Both the position numbers and the translations under genes were made by a program. 64,000 nucleotides of DNA from contig CM019063.1 of NCBI GenBank assembly GCA_009667805.1, forward strand, positions 409,858,626-409,922,625. Reading direction: 5' to 3'. Source of the DNA: Leptobrachium leishanense. Lineage: Eukaryota > Chordata > Amphibia > Anura > Megophryidae. Position 1 is the first letter of the stretch, and every line of letters starts with the position of its first letter. The notes below the pieces were generated by a model. The model saw only the letters and a program-made list of their open reading frames with translations. It did not search any database and was not told the origin of the DNA. This document shows, one piece after another, positions 44,887-54,597 of the stretch.

Positions 44887-45330
44887 CTCGGACGTACCAT
44901 GTACGTCATTGCAGCGGGTCTCTTTTAGACCCGCTGACGTACATGGTACGTCCTGCGGTTTTTTGAGCGCTGGAAGCGATCAGATCGCTTCCAGCAGCTC
45001 AAATGCCATTGCAGGCTGCCTGGGAGTCCAGGCATCCGTGCAATGGCGGTGAGAAGTGCCGGGGCACCATGTGATCGCTCCCCGGGAGCGATCAACATCC
45101 GGTTTTACCGGAGAGGTGCCCGGCACTTCTAGAGAGCGCTGGAAGCGATCGGATCGCTTCCAGCTGCTCTGTGTATATTGCAGGGATGCCTCGACATCGA
45201 GGCATCCTTGCAATATGCTTACCTGCCGCCGGTCCGCTCAGTGATCGCTCCCCCGAGCGATCACTTCCGGTAGCGGCAGGAAGTACTGAGTGCCACGAGG
45301 TATCGTGGCACTCAGTACAAAAAAGATCAC
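44887..45330. repeat. Ladder of hairpins in the piggyBac left end
   Basis: Consecutive near-perfect inverted repeats: GACGTACCATGTACGT with ACGTACATGGTACGTC, AGCGGGTCT with AGACCCGCT, GCTGGAAGCGATC with GATCGCTTCCAGC (twice), GGGAGCGATC and mirror, AGTGCCACGA with TCGTGGCACT. Confidence 0.88.
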
Positions 45331-45456
45331 ATGAGTGATCAGGTGCTCTGCTGGGTGCCTCGAGGGATCAAGGCACCCAGCAGAGTAAAAAAAGTGTTCA
45401 AAAAGTGTAAAAAAAGTAAAATAAAAATAAATAAAAGTAAATAAAATAAACTGACG

Positions 45457-45511
45457 GTTAGGGTTAGGGCTAGGGTTAGGGCTAGGGTTAGGGCTAGGGT
45501 TAGGGTTAGGG
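45457..45511 (+). repeat. Telomere-like TTAGGG array inside the piggyBac element
   Basis: About nine units of TTAGGG with some TAGGGC variants. It lies wholly within the transposon, about 420 bp before the transposase start. Confidence 0.93.
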
Positions 45512-45931
45512 TCATCTTGGGGCTGAGTGGGATGTTCCTAGCCTGCCTCATCAGAGAGGCAGGCTAGCAACATCCAATCAGAAGTTAGAAAAAATCAAAA
45601 TAAAATTTCTAATTTGTCAGGTCAGGTCAATATTTTGTAAATATTGGCTCTGACCTCTGTGATTCTCCCTCCCTCTCCTCACTTGTGTTTTGGTGAGCGA
45701 GAGAGAGAGATCAGATTTGACAGGTTAGAGATTTTAGGTAGATTTAGTGAGATTAGAAAAATTGAGGCAGATTTAGAGAGATTTTAGGGAGATTTAGAAG
45801 AATTGAGGCAGGTTTAGAGGGATTTAGAGAGATTTAGGTGTTTATTTGTATTTTCTTGTGAAACCAACGGTTCTTCTAAGAACCAACAATCCGCTTATAT
45901 ATATATAATAATTATAAAATTTTATAATCTA

Positions 45932-46938
45932 ATGTCTGAGAGGGTGTACAGCGCCGAGGAGGCATATGCCATCCTGGCGTCAGAATCTGAGGCATCTGCG
46001 TCAGACTCAGACCCTCATTTCGACCCCGCTAACTGCCCAGAGACGTCGCTAGATACATTATCTACGCTGGCTGATGTATCTAGTGATGTTTCTGATGCAG
46101 ATCCTGGGTCACCACCTGCCAGCAGGAGACGCACAGCTCCAGCTGAGGAGTGGGTAGTGCCTCATCGTCAGAGGCCAGATATCCCTCCTTTCACGGCAAA
46201 TCCTGGCATCAATATTGATGTTGCAGGATTACCGCCACACAGTTTTTGCAGGTGTTTATGGGGGATGATTTGTTGGGCCACATCGTGGCCCAATCAAATC
46301 TGTATGCCCATCAGCATTGTGCTGCGAAGCCAGACTCCTACTTGGCAAGGCAGCAATGGACCCCGCTAGATGTGCCAGAATTTCTGAAATTCTGGGCACT
46401 TACTATGCTGAGGGCATCATAAAGAAGCCCTCAATTCGCTCCTACTGGAGCAGTAGCCCCATCTGCTCTACCCCCATTTACCCCCAATCAATGTCACGTA
46501 GAAGGTATGAAAACATTTTGCGTTTCATGCACTTCAGTGACAACAGCCTGTGCCCCCCTAGAGAGCATCCCCAGTTTGACAGGCTGTATAAAATCCGCCC
46601 CCTGATTACCCACTTCGCCGCCAGGTTTGCAGAGGCTTATACACCTGGAAGGAATATCTGCGTGGATGAATCCCTAATGAAATACAAGGGATTCAAGCAG
46701 TATATTCCTTCCAAACGCTCCAGGTATGGAGTGAAGGTGTATAAGCTCTGTGACAGCGAGAGTGGGTTTACTCAGGCCTTCCGGGTGTACGAGGGAAAGG
46801 ATAGTAGCCTTGACCCTCCAGGTTGCCCAGAACACATGGGAACCAGTGGCAAGATTGTGTGGGACCTACTTTTTCCCCTGATGAACAAAGGGTACCACTT
46901 GTATGTTGATAATTTTTATACGAGTGTCCCTTGTTCAA
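45932..46938 (+). pseudogene. piggyBac transposase, frameshifted and truncated
   Basis: The DDE transposase of piggyBac cuts at TTAA. The frame starts at 45932 (MSERVYSAEEAYAILASESE) with the usual acidic N-terminus. It shifts near 46235 and again near 46400, then is open through the core: SIRSYWSSSP, SRRRYENILRFMHFSDN, NICVDESLMKYKG (first catalytic Asp, about 46657) and GYHLYVDNFYTSVP (second catalytic Asp, about 46910). Homology stops right after this. The third catalytic Asp and the C-terminal Cys-rich domain are absent; the frame runs on to 47030 in unrelated hydrophobic text. Normal family length is about 550-600 residues, so about half remains. Confidence 0.92.
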
Positions 46939-47099
46939 GCTGCTGTATGTTTTGTTTCAGATATATCACACTGTGCGTGATCTGTGATTTTTTTTTCCTT
47001 TCTATTTTTTCTCACACTCCAGTTAGTTAGTTCAGTTTAGTTTTTTTTTCTTTTACTGCACCAGACTTTTACATTTTATTCGTACATTTTTATGTTCTA

Positions 47100-48180
47100 C
47101 AATTGGTGCTGTATTTTGCCAAAATCTTTGCACACCTATGCATGGGGGGCATGGGTGTACTCAGGAGACCTTGCAGAAAACAACCTGGAGAGTTTTCATG
47201 CAGTAACAAACAACAGTGTCTCCTAAATCACAGTCCAAATCTAATGTGGGCGTAAAAATCTGAAAATTGAAAAATTACCGCCACACACCTTCTCAAATGT
47301 TTTGGGCTAAAACCGTTGCATCCATGGCATCAAAGCACTCCATATGCAATACCTTGGGGTGTCAACATAACAAATATAAACAATTTTCTGGCAATAATTC
47401 AAACTGGGGTATGCGGTAGACCCAAAACCAAAGATAGGCCTAGCTGAAGAAATAATCTCAATTTCAACTCCAATGACAAAGTCATAAAAATTGTATTTGA
47501 ACCTTCCCAAAATCCTGGCAAACCTATGCATGGGGGGCATGGGTGTACTCAGGAGATCTTGCAGAAAACAACCTGGAGAGTTTTCATGCAGTAACAAACA
47601 ACAGTGTCTCCTAAATCACAGTCCAAATCTAATGTGGGCGTAAAAATCTGAAAATTGAAAAATTACACGACACACCTTCTCAAATGTTTTGGGCTAAAAC
47701 CGTTGCATCCATGGCATCAAAGCACTCCATATGCAATACCTTGGGGTGTCAACATAACAATATAAACAATTTTCTGGCAATAATTCAAACTGGGGTATGC
47801 GGTAGACCCAAAACCAAGGATAGGCCTAGCTGAAGAAATAATCTCAATTTCAACTCCAATGACAAAGTCAAAAAATTGTATTTGAACCTTCCCAAAATCC
47901 TGGCAAACCTATGCATGGGGGGATGGGTGTACTCAGGAGACCTTGCAGAAAACAACCTGGAGAGTTTTCATGCAGTAACAAACAACAGTGTCTCCTAAAT
48001 CACAGTCCAAAACTGATGTGGGTGTGAAAATGAAAAATGACCACCAAACAGTATCCAATTTGTTTGGAGCAAACGGATGCATCCATAGCATAAAAACACT
48101 CCATTTACAATACTTTGGGTGTTAGCTTACCAAATATATGCACGTTCATAAAACTGGGGTATGTAAAAGGCCCCTAAAAA
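47100..48180. repeat. Tandem duplication, unit about 0.38-0.39 kb
   Basis: A unit containing TCAAATGTTTTGGGCTAAAA starts at 47293 and again at 47680. The CATGCAGTAACAAACAACAG block recurs three times (about 47199, 47587, 47969). The third unit (from about 48050) is diverged. Non-coding. Confidence 0.88.
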
Positions 48181-49397
48181 GAAGATAAGCAAAGAAGATA
48201 CTGTATGTCAAATTAGAAAATTGACAAGCACATGTCAAAGATTGGCGTAGCACCCAAAAACAACAGAACAAATCTATATATGGGTGGTATCAATTTACTC
48301 AGAAGATGTTGCTGAACATATTTTGGGGTGTTTTTTGGCAGTAACCCATAACTGTATTTGACAATTCATGCCTAAAGTACAATGTGTGTGAAAAAATAAC
48401 CAAAAAGTGACTACCTGAAAGTTTGACATAGAGCTAGTGCATGGAAAGTGTTAAAATACAACTCTTTGAAGCACCCCAGGGTGTGCCCTTTCTAAAAATA
48501 TATGGTTTGATGGGGGTAAATTACTTTGGCCGGCTTCAAAAATGTCCCAAATAGGACATGGGTGCATGATGACGAAATGTGAAAATTCCAAGTTGGAAAA
48601 CTGAAATGCGCACCCCCCAAATAAGGCCTATTAGCCCCAAATGACCCGACATACCTATACATGGGTGGTATCAATTTACTCAGAAGATGTTGCTGAACAT
48701 ATTTTGGGGTGCTTTTTTGGCAGTAAACCTTAAAGTTCACAGTACATGTATTCTTAAATTGCGTTCAAAAAAAAAAATCACCAAAAATTTTTTTTTTCCT
48801 CAAACTTTGGCATAGATTTGTGGTAAAATGGTTTGCATGGAAAGAGTCAAAATACCCCAAGTTTAATACCTTGATTTGTGTACTTAAAAAAATATGTATA
48901 TGTGGAGGGTATTCAGGAATTAGTGACAGATATCAGTGTTACAATGTCACTATCACTAGTTTTGAAAATAAACTCTTTGGAAATGGCAAAGTGCTACTTG
49001 CACTTATTGTTGCATAAAATAAGGAAAAAGCGAGGAATATGTAAACATTGGGTATTGCTAAACTCAGTACTAAATTTAGAAACTACTAAGGAATTAATTT
49101 TTTTTGACGGTTGTTGATACATAAGAAATTTTGGGGGTCAAAGTTCGAAAAAGTGGTGTTTTTTCAATTTTTTTGTCATATTTCACAATATTTTTTATAG
49201 TAAATTATATGAAATGATGAAAAAAATGGTATCTTTATAAAGTCCATTTAGTGACGAGAAAAACAGTGTAAAATATGTGTGGGTTACATAAACGAGTAAG
49301 AGGAAAATTTGACGTAAACACTAAGAGCGCAGAAACGTAAAAACAGCAGCGGTCACTAACGGACGGATTTGTGTAAAACCGCCCGGTCACTAAGGGG
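48180..49397. other. Non-coding right part of the piggyBac element
   Basis: Includes two further copies of TGGGTGGTATCAATTTACTC (about 48281 and 48663) and AT-rich sequence up to the right terminal repeat. No gene. Confidence 0.7.
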
Positions 49398-49675
49398 TTA
49401 AAATGAAACAATAAAATCTGCTCCCTGTTGTCACAAACAAGCAAAAACATTTACAGTGTTATTCAGCTAAAGTTGAAACTCTGGAGAACTTTTGGAGAAG
49501 TGAAAATACTAGGTCAAAATAGCCACTTTTGGAAAGTGAGATAAATGGGAGGATTTTTACGAGGCTGAAGTTAGTTTCTTATTTGGCCAGTTACTTATTC
49601 GTGGAAGTTGGTTTCTGATTCGGTTGAATTCTAAGTATGTAAAATTTCAATAAAAACCTGATTTTAGATGGTAAA

Positions 49676-50360
49676 TTGCCATTGTGCCAATGATTTTAAC
49701 ATGGATTTATATAGAGGTGGATGCCCTCTTCCAAACAATGTCAAATTTAGCCTGGCCCAACTGCAATTTGGGCAGAAAAATCAGTGCCAACTGTGCCAAG
49801 GGTGTTGGTTTTTACTATTTTGAATAAGTAACTGATGTTTTCAAAGGGTTAATTGCCATTGGGCCACTGAATTCAACATGGATTTATATAGAGGTGGATG
49901 CCCTCTATCAAACACCATTGTCTTCAGCCTGGCCCAATGGCAAATTTTCCACGAAAACAGTGCCAACTGTGCCAAGGGTGTTGATTTTTACTATTTTGAA
50001 TAAGTGATGATTTCAAAGGGTTAATTGCCATTGGGCGACTGAATTCAACATGGATTTATATAGAGGTGGATGCCCTCTACCAAACAATGTCAAATTTAGC
50101 CTGGCCCAACTGCAATTTGGGCAGACAAATCAGTGCCAACTGTGCCAAGGGTGTTGATTTTTACTATTTTGAATAAGTAACTGACGTTTTCAAAGGGTTA
50201 ATTGCCATTGGGCCACTGAATTCAACATGGATTTATATAGAGGTGGATGTCCTCTATCAAACACAATAGTCTTCAGCCTGGCTCAATGGCAAGTTTGCCA
50301 CAAAAACAGTGCCAACTATGCCATGGGTGCTGATTTTTACTGTTTTGAATGAGTAACTGA
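49676..50360 (+). repeat. Tandem array, left arm, about 175-bp unit x4
   Basis: Each unit runs through TTGCCATTGGGCCACTGAAT, ATGGATTTATATAGAGGTGG, CAGCCTGGCCCAA and GTGCCAACTGTGCCAAGGGT. Alternate units differ in the middle (TGTCAAATTTAGCC versus TTGTCTTCAGCC), so the array looks like two 350-bp doublets. Confidence 0.88.
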
Positions 50361-50371
50361 TTTTTTAATGG

Positions 50372-50985
50372 GGTTGCACCGATACGATACTAGTATCGGT
50401 ATCAGTGCCGATACCGGTACTGCAGAAGTACATGGTACTCGTGCAGTGCCCCCAATATTTCACCCGATACCGGAAGCCAGCATTGAGCCGACTTGCCGGC
50501 ATCCGAGGGGCTGGGGCGGCTTTCTGAATGCTCTATCGGCATTCGGACAGGCCCTGCAGCTGCTCTCCGTGATCATACTTACCTTCCTGAGTGACGCCAG
50601 TAAAGCTTCCGCACGTGCGCTCATTGGAAGGCCCCCAGCCGCGATCACCAGGGACTCCCACGTGATCGAGGCTGGGGGCCTTCCAACGAGCGCACGCGCA
50701 AAGACCTTGTCGGCGTTGCTCAGGAAGGTAAGTATGAACGCGGAGAGCAGCTGCAGGGCCTGTCCGAATGCCGATAGAGCATTCGGACAGCCGCCCTATC
50801 GGCATTCGGACAGGCACCTGGAGCTCTCCGTTCATACTTACCATCCTGAGCGACGCCGGTAAAGTTTCACGTGGGTGATCGCGGCTGGGGGCCTTCCAAC
50901 GAGCGCACGCGCGGAAACTTTACCGGCGTCGCTCAGGATGGTAAGTATGAACGGAGAGCTCCAGGTGCCTGTCCGAATACTGTGA
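50372..50985. repeat. GC-rich hairpin block with a hAT-like start
   Basis: It begins GGGTTGCACCGATACGATAC, a start typical of some hAT MITEs, followed by two large hairpins (about 50560-50760 and 50810-50980). Their stems share GGCTGGGGGCCTTCCAACGA and CCATCCTGAGCGACGCCGGT blocks. Open frames on both strands are repeat translations. Confidence 0.6.
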
Positions 50986-51640
50986 AGAAGCCACATCGTT
51001 GAAGAGATTCTGGGCAACCCCCTCAATCAAGGAGGCGCCATAACAGGCTGCAAGCAGCAGGGCATCCTTGGTGGAGTAATACCAGCACTTGAGCACCACG
51101 TCCCACGGGGGTTCGTTGGGACCCAAGCATGGGCGCAGGGCTCTATGGATCCTATTTAGGCGCAACTCCACCTCCGGAGTGGCATGAACAGCAGGGTGTG
51201 GAACAACTTGTCTCCGGGACATCTCCGATACAATGGTTGGAGCGACGGGACCTGCTGTCCAGGTATTCTACTTCCTCCTGAAGCAACACGTAGTTGTCGC
51301 AGACCTCTCGTAATATAGCCTGCGCCTCGGCGTGATCAGTCTCCACTTAATGCTCAAGTTTGGCTATGCGGGTCCCCAGTGCGCCAATGTCCGTCCGTAG
51401 CCTCTCCAGGCCCGCCCTGAGGTCAGTCTGAAGGTCATCCTTCATAGTGAGCAAGAGCTTTCTTGTCACATCGAGGACAAGGCTCACCTTTCGCGACAGA
51501 AGGACTCACGACGACGCCATCCTGACAGCTTCTGAACGCACCACCGCCAACAGCAGGGGAAAATACTGGGCAATTTCAGCTTGGCTCGATTTGGGGTTCA
51601 ACTTGCTCCTGGGCATGGAAGCTAAACACCACAGGCTACA
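50985..51640 (-). pseudogene. Second L1-type ORF1 fragment
   Basis: Minus-strand frames give LQEEVEYLDSRSRRSNHCIG, then VELRLNRIHRALRPC and WDVVLKCWYYSTKDALLLAA. They align in order with the RNA-recognition part of the ORF1 at 37445-38369 (SRRNNIRLRGLPE, MDRIHRALR, DVIFRLHYYTVKEEV) but are clearly a different subfamily. At least two frame changes; no RT adjacent. Confidence 0.72.
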
Positions 51641-51744
51641 ATGAAGTCCAGGGCTGATCAGTGGAGGCTACTGTCAGTTGTGGAAGCACCACCTGCGCAG
51701 AAGCTCAGAGATCAGGCAGCCATGTCAGAGCTCGGCCAAACCAC

Positions 51745-52370
51745 ACCACCCATTGTGCCACTGATTTTAATAGAGGGCATCCACCTCTAAATAAATCCAT
51801 GTTGAATTCAGTGGCCCAATGGCAATTAACTCTTTGAAAACATCAGTTACTTATTCAAAACAGTAAAAATCAGCACCCTTGGCACAGTTGGCATTGTTTT
51901 CGTGGCAAACTTGCTATTGGGCCAGGCTGAAGACAATGGTGTTTGGTAGAGGGCATCCACCTCTATATAAATCCATGTTAAATTCAGTGGCCCAATGGCA
52001 ATTAACCCTTTGAAAACATTAGTTACTTATTCAAAATAGTAAAAATCAGCACCCATGGCACAGTTGGCACTGTTTACGTGGCAAACTTACCATTGGGCCA
52101 GGCTGAAGACAATTGTGTTTGATAGAGGACATCCACCTCTATATAAATCCATGTTGAATTCAGTGGCCCAATGGCAATTAACCCTTTGAAAAAATCAGTT
52201 ACTTATTCAAAATAGTAAAAATCAACACCCTTGGCACAGTTGGCACTGATTTTTCTGCCCAAATTGCAGTTGGGCCAGGCTAAATTTGACATTGTTTGGT
52301 AGAGGGCATCCACCTCTATATAAATCCATGTTAAAATCATTGGCACAATGGCAATTTACCATCTAAAATC
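51745..52370 (-). repeat. Tandem array, right arm (inverted copy of the left array)
   Basis: The reverse complement of the 49676-50360 array, with the same alternating unit types (about 3.5 units). Confidence 0.88.
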
Positions 52371-52939
52371 AGGTTTTTATTGAAATTTTACATACTTAGA
52401 ATTCAACCGAATCAGAAACCAACTTCCACGAATAAGTAACTGGCCGAATAAGAAACTAACTTCAGCCTCGTAGAATTTTTCTGGTTTTGGCCTAGAATTT
52501 TCACTTCTCCAAAAGTTCTCCAGACTTTCACCTTTCTCTGAATAGCCCTGTTAGAAACAAGCATAGGACAGCAGCAGAGGTGTTCATTGTCCTAAATAGG
52601 TTCTTGAGATGTCACCATAGGTAGAGTATGTGCATCCCATGTCTTGGGGTAGGGGCACATGTTACATTTATTGATTACAGTCTAAATCAACACTTCCTAT
52701 TTTAATCATACAGGGTTATTCAAAAAGATCTGAATGCCTGGAGAAAGTTAACCGGACGCTGAAAATCAGCGTTCGGTCACCTTTCTTGGCCATTCAGCTA
52801 TCCAGAGAGCAGGCAATACGCTAAATCCTGGCGAATTGCCTGCACATTCAGTGCCTGTTCGAGGGCAGTGAAATCCCCATAAAAAAGCACTGCTTCGGCT
52901 ATTCAGAGAACACAAACCAGCAGTGAAAGGTTCCCCTAA

Positions 52940-53925
52940 CACAGAATAGACAAGTATCTGGCGCCCCCTAATGGATATAGTTAAACAATGCTGTTTGTAC
53001 ACAAACTATTCTTAAGTCCAAAGGACATAGAGCATTAAATTGCAGTTAAAAAAGTCAGCAGCAGATGGTTCACACACTGATAGAGTCAATAATGGAAAAA
53101 TGTGGTGACAGTCCGCGCTTCCCTCTTTTTTTCCTTTCCTTTTCTCCCCCTGAAATCTTGGTCGAGGATCTTCTTTAAGCAGTTAATTGCTTTCTTTTAT
53201 GCAGTCCTCAATTCTCAAGATATATGGGGATAGAAATGAGAAACATAGTGTGATCCATAAAAACACATCCAAGTCCCCAAAATACAATAGTTCAACTCAC
53301 ATTTGGAGGTGTCATAAATCAGACACTAGATGTATCTCACAACCGATATTTTTTAGGAGATATCGGGCTCCCCGTTTCCTCCTCTGTCCGATGATGTTGC
53401 TCCAAATGAAAAATAAGGTTGCAGGATATCGATGAACAAAATTAAAATTTATTAAAATTTAAAATTTATTCCATAAAACAATAAATAGACAAACACCAAT
53501 ACGCGTTTCGCGATGCACTCGCTTCATCAGTTGGCATGTAAATCAATTCCTTCACAATCTCCTGCAACCTCCTTATATACCCTTTAAAACGCGTATTGGT
53601 GTTTGTCTATTTATTGTTTTATGGAATAAATTTTAAATTTTAATAAATTTTAATTTTGTTCATCGATATCCTGCAACCTTATTTTTCTAGTGTCTGATTT
53701 ATGACACCTCCAAATGTGAGTTGAACTATTGTATTTTGGGGACTTGGATGTGTTTTTATGGATCACACTATGTTTCTCATTTCTATCCCCATATATCTTG
53801 AGAATTGAGGACTGCATAAAAGAAAGCAATTAACTGCTTAAAGAAGATCCTCGACCAAGATTTCAGGGGGAGAAAAGGAAAGGAAAAAAAGAGGGAAGCG
53901 CGGACTGTCACCACATTTTTCCATT
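52940..53925 (-). mobile_element. Fold-back retroelement-like insertion with 14-bp TSD and a ribozyme
   Basis: Flanked by a perfect 14-bp duplication, AAAGGTTCCCCTAA (52926-52939 and 53926-53939). About 53086-53506 and 53588-53925 are inverted copies, apart from an extra segment of roughly 70 bp in the left arm (about 53330-53400). The roughly 80-bp spacer holds the core of a hammerhead ribozyme. The long, variable-type TSD argues for target-primed retrotransposition, and the ribozyme points to a Penelope-like or SINE-like non-autonomous element. No RT is present. Confidence 0.75.
53494..53536 (-). ncRNA. Hammerhead ribozyme (short palindromic helix III), second copy
   Basis: On the minus strand: helix I UGCCAA (53536-53531), CUGAUGA (53530-53524), helix II GCGA/UCGC with loop GUGCA (53522-53510), GAAA (53509-53506), ACGCGU (53506-53501), cleavage triplet GUA (53502-53500), helix I partner UUGGUG (53499-53494). 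One extra A (53523) sits before helix II. Helix I makes six pairs including two G-U. ACGCGU is self-complementary; a monomeric helix III would have only a 2-nt loop, so dimer pairing seems more likely. Cleavage predicted after A53500. Confidence 0.72.
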
Positions 53926-54597
53926 AAAGGTTCCCCTAATGCCCTGCCATTCGGTGGTTTCATTCGACAGGTTTATTCAGGAGAATCCCATAGGCTTCAA
54001 TATTAAAAATATTCCTGTTTTAATTCAATATCTAATAAACAGTTCATTATAAAATTCTGCAGTAAAGAGTCTATTTATAGATTTTTTTTAAGGATATTTT
54101 AAGCATTTTTCTGGATTTATTTTGTTTTTCAAAAAAGTCTTATTTTTTTTAACTTATTTTTTCTGTAACAGCCCTTTTTATTATTATTCATTGGACCTCA
54201 TATTTAAATTTTAGACATTTTCGCTCAGTAGTTTGTTTGGAAACAGCTTTTCACTTTTCAAACATTCAAGCAAACTGTTTTCCTAATTTATTCATTGCCC
54301 GGTGTCGGGTCTTTCCAGCAGCTTCGCTGCGTGTGATCGGCTCCTGCTCGGGTTTTTCCGGCGTCTTCGGCGGGTTAATCCAGATGTTTTTGTGGGTTTC
54401 GGCGTACATTCGTTGGGTTTTTGCGGTGACTTTTCCTCGGGTTTGCGGCAGCTTTTTCCTGTGCTTCGACAGCCCTGTGGTGCTCGCTGAATACACCGCA
54501 GGGTCGCCGAAATGGGATCGCCGAATCGGCCCGAATTGAAGAGAACGAAAAGTCACCGAACATGCGGTGACTTTTCGATTCTCTTTGAATAACCCTG

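Larger units (their letters stand above)
44871..49401 (+). mobile_element. piggyBac transposon with exact TTAA ends, transposase dead
   Basis: TTAA (44871-44874) is followed by CCCCTTAAGGAC, and GTCACTAAGGGG precedes TTAA (49398-49401); ends match 10 of 12 when inverted. Length about 4.5 kb. The left 400 bp is a ladder of hairpins, then come a short telomere-like array, the transposase pseudogene (45932-46938) and a long non-coding right part with a 0.39-kb tandem duplication. Confidence 0.92.
49454..52550. mobile_element. 3.1-kb inverted-repeat element (family B) with mirrored tandem arrays
   Basis: It starts CAGTGTTATTCAGC and ends GAATAGCCCTG, with TTA on both sides. The arms are inverted copies: GGAGAACTTTTGGAGAAGTG (left) mirrors CACTTCTCCAAAAGTTCTCC (right). 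Both arms carry the same tandem array in opposite orientation (49676-50360 and 51745-52370). The centre (50372-51744) is unrelated DNA: a GC-rich hairpin block and an L1-type ORF1 fragment. The 176-bp element at 14732 has the same ends. No transposase found. Confidence 0.85.
52711..54597 (+). mobile_element. Family A element interrupted by a fold-back insertion
   Basis: Starts CAGGGTTATTCAAAAAG, ends CTCTTTGAATAACCCTG, ATA on both sides. Interior blocks match 9334-10229 closely. It is split at 52939/53926 by the 986-bp insertion. Without it the element is about 0.89 kb, like the copy at 9334. Confidence 0.85.

Noticed and set aside
45457..45511. Chromosome end or telomere fusion
   Set aside because: The TTAGGG array is short, has variant units and lies inside a transposon with intact ends.
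50368..50862. Frames of 103 and 164 codons on both strands
   Set aside because: They translate repeated hairpin stems; the same words occur in several frames and both strands.
53086..53925. Fold-back interpreted as a simple DNA-transposon MITE
   Set aside because: The 14-bp duplication, the lack of TIR-type ends and the central ribozyme fit retrotransposition better.
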